DNA from: Bacillota bacterium
Lineage (GTDB): Bacteria > Bacillota > UBA4882 > UBA10575
Direction: 5' to 3'
DNA: 32,290 bases
NCBI GenBank assembly: GCA_012735195.1
Contig: JAAYIC010000016.1
Span: 1 to 32,290 of the forward strand
Below, piece by piece: positions 31,390 through 32,290 of this stretch. Below the pieces are notes generated by a model. It had not been told where the DNA came from. It saw nothing but the letters and a program-made list of their open reading frames with translations, and ran no database searches. The translations under genes and the position numbers were made by a program. How positions within the stretch are numbered: position 1 is the stretch's first letter; the number at the start of each line of letters is the position of its first letter.

Positions 31390-32290
31390 CGCTCTCTCCC
31401 GTCCCTACCGGCTTTCCCGCCCGGAAAAGTTTTTCCACCGCCGGGGCGGTAGAACGCAGGGAAAAGACAAGCGTCCGGTCGCCCGGGTGAATTTGCGTAT
31501 CCCCCCTGGGAACTATCACCCTCTGATTTTGGATGACCGCACCGACAATGGTCTTCGGCGGCATCTCCAAGTCACGCAGGGGTTTTTCCGTTGCGGCTGA
31601 TCCCGGTTCCGCTTCAAGCTCAATAAACTCGGCCTCTCCCGTATTCAGCAGGCTGATGGAGAGGACATTACTGGCGCGTACCAGTTTTAAGACGGTGCTT
31701 ACAGTAAGGAGGCGCGGGGTAATGGCGGCGGTTACTCCGCTCATCTCCGCCAGCGGGAGGTAATCCTCCCGGCTAATCTGGCAGATGATCTCTTCCACCC
31801 CCTGTTTATGCGCCAGCATACTGGCGACCAGGTTGGAATTGTCCGACCCGGTCAAAGCGATAAAAATATCGCCTGGACCCAGATTTTCCTCGGTAAAGAC
31901 CTCGAGCTTGGTGGCGTCGCCGAGAACCACTTCGCATCCTTCCAAATCCCAGGCCAGGCTTTTACTTCTTTCCTCTGAAACCTCAATTACCTTGATCTCC
32001 GGTCGTTTCTTCCGGCTCCGCAGCATCCCCACCAAGTACCGGGAGGTTAAGCCGCCGCCGGCAATTATAACCCGCTTAAACTTGGGGTTTTCTGCCCTGA
32101 TCAGGCCGTTCAGACTATGAAACCCCGCGGTGGCTCCAACCAGAAAGAGCTTGTCATTTGCCAAGAGTCGGGTGTTTCCGTCGGGGATAATAATCTTCCC
32201 TTCCCTGCTGATGGCAACGATCGTCAGGTTGGCAAGGCCGAGTTCGCGGATGTATTTACCGCAGATCCCCATGGTTTCCTCGAGTTTCAC
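31379..32290 (-). CDS. trkA: TrkA-type RCK potassium channel regulator (N-terminus outside window)
   Basis: The C-terminal 303 residues of a cytosolic regulator. The visible part begins in the first TrkA_C domain (about 1-55, NLTIVAISREGKIIIPDG ... DKLFLVG). The second RCK Rossmann domain follows with the nucleotide signature VIIAGGGLTSRYLVG and acidic ribose-binding IKVIEVSEERSKSL, then GDATKLEVFTEENL. The second TrkA_C domain ends near 290. With two RCK units, the full protein should be about 440-450 residues; roughly 145 are missing beyond 32290. It controls TrkH gating. Whether it responds to c-di-AMP, as in some Gram-positives, is not visible here. Confidence 0.95.
   Translation of the reverse strand: MKLEETMGICGKYIRELGLANLTIVAISREGKIIIPDGNTRLLANDKLFLVGATAGFHSLNGLIRAENPKFKRVIIAGGGLTSRYLVGMLRSRKKRPEIKVIEVSEERSKSLAWDLEGCEVVLGDATKLEVFTEENLGPGDIFIALTGSDNSNLVASMLAHKQGVEEIICQISREDYLPLAEMSGVTAAITPRLLTVSTVLKLVRASNVLSISLLNTGEAEFIELEAEPGSAATEKPLRDLEMPPKTIVGAVIQNQRVIVPRGDTQIHPGDRTLVFSLRSTAPAVEKLFRAGKPVGTGESDAF

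Overview
The window looks like chromosome of an endospore-forming Bacillota (Clostridia or Limnochordia-like), moderately GC-rich, with strong Shine-Dalgarno sequences and many TTG and GTG starts. The evidence is the spore protease gpr, the sigma-G inhibitor gin, yaaL, and the yaaO-tmk-darA-yaaR-holB-ricT, nadK-argR-recN and comEA-comEC-holA-rpsT gene orders. There are no tRNA or rRNA genes, insertion sequences, prophage genes or CRISPR arrays. One gene (sppA, 21678-24119) carries an N-terminal region that reads like an outer-membrane beta-barrel, so a diderm envelope is possible. No complete new system is evident; the novel signals are local.

Layout. 1-1030: minus-strand two-component pair (sensor kinase cut by the window edge, OmpR-type regulator) behind a promoter region holding three 32-bp direct repeats. 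1310-1883: two small plus-strand genes, a 58-residue orphan and a glutamine-rich hexapeptide-repeat protein. 2058-8854, minus strand: a membrane-anchored GH5 glycosidase, a LysE-type exporter, a YdjM-like membrane protein, murJ, a small membrane protein, gpr and a holin-like membrane protein. A degenerate 14-bp tandem array lies beside gpr. rpsT (9048-9326) is on the plus strand with a clear promoter and terminator.

9410-24888 is a long minus-strand housekeeping run. In order of transcription it reads yaaL, gin, sppA, a YaaO-type decarboxylase, tmk, darA, yaaR, holB, ricT, nadK, argR, recN, comEA, comEC, holA. It joins gene blocks that are separate in Bacillus subtilis and combines replication (holA, holB, tmk), repair (recN), DNA uptake (comEA, comEC), c-di-AMP sensing (darA), the Ric iron-sulfur complex (ricT) and NADP supply (nadK). 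argR has an in-frame TAA at codon 45, just after the DNA-recognition helix. Two near-identical sigma-H-like promoters precede the decarboxylase and tmk.

24942-32290: a secreted membrane-anchored protein with a glucodextranase-C-like domain, an MFS transporter, a D-Ala-D-Ala carboxypeptidase whose 3' end overlaps trxA antisense, trxA, pcm, and the potassium-uptake pair trkH and trkA (trkA cut by the window edge). No gap between called genes exceeds 300 bases.
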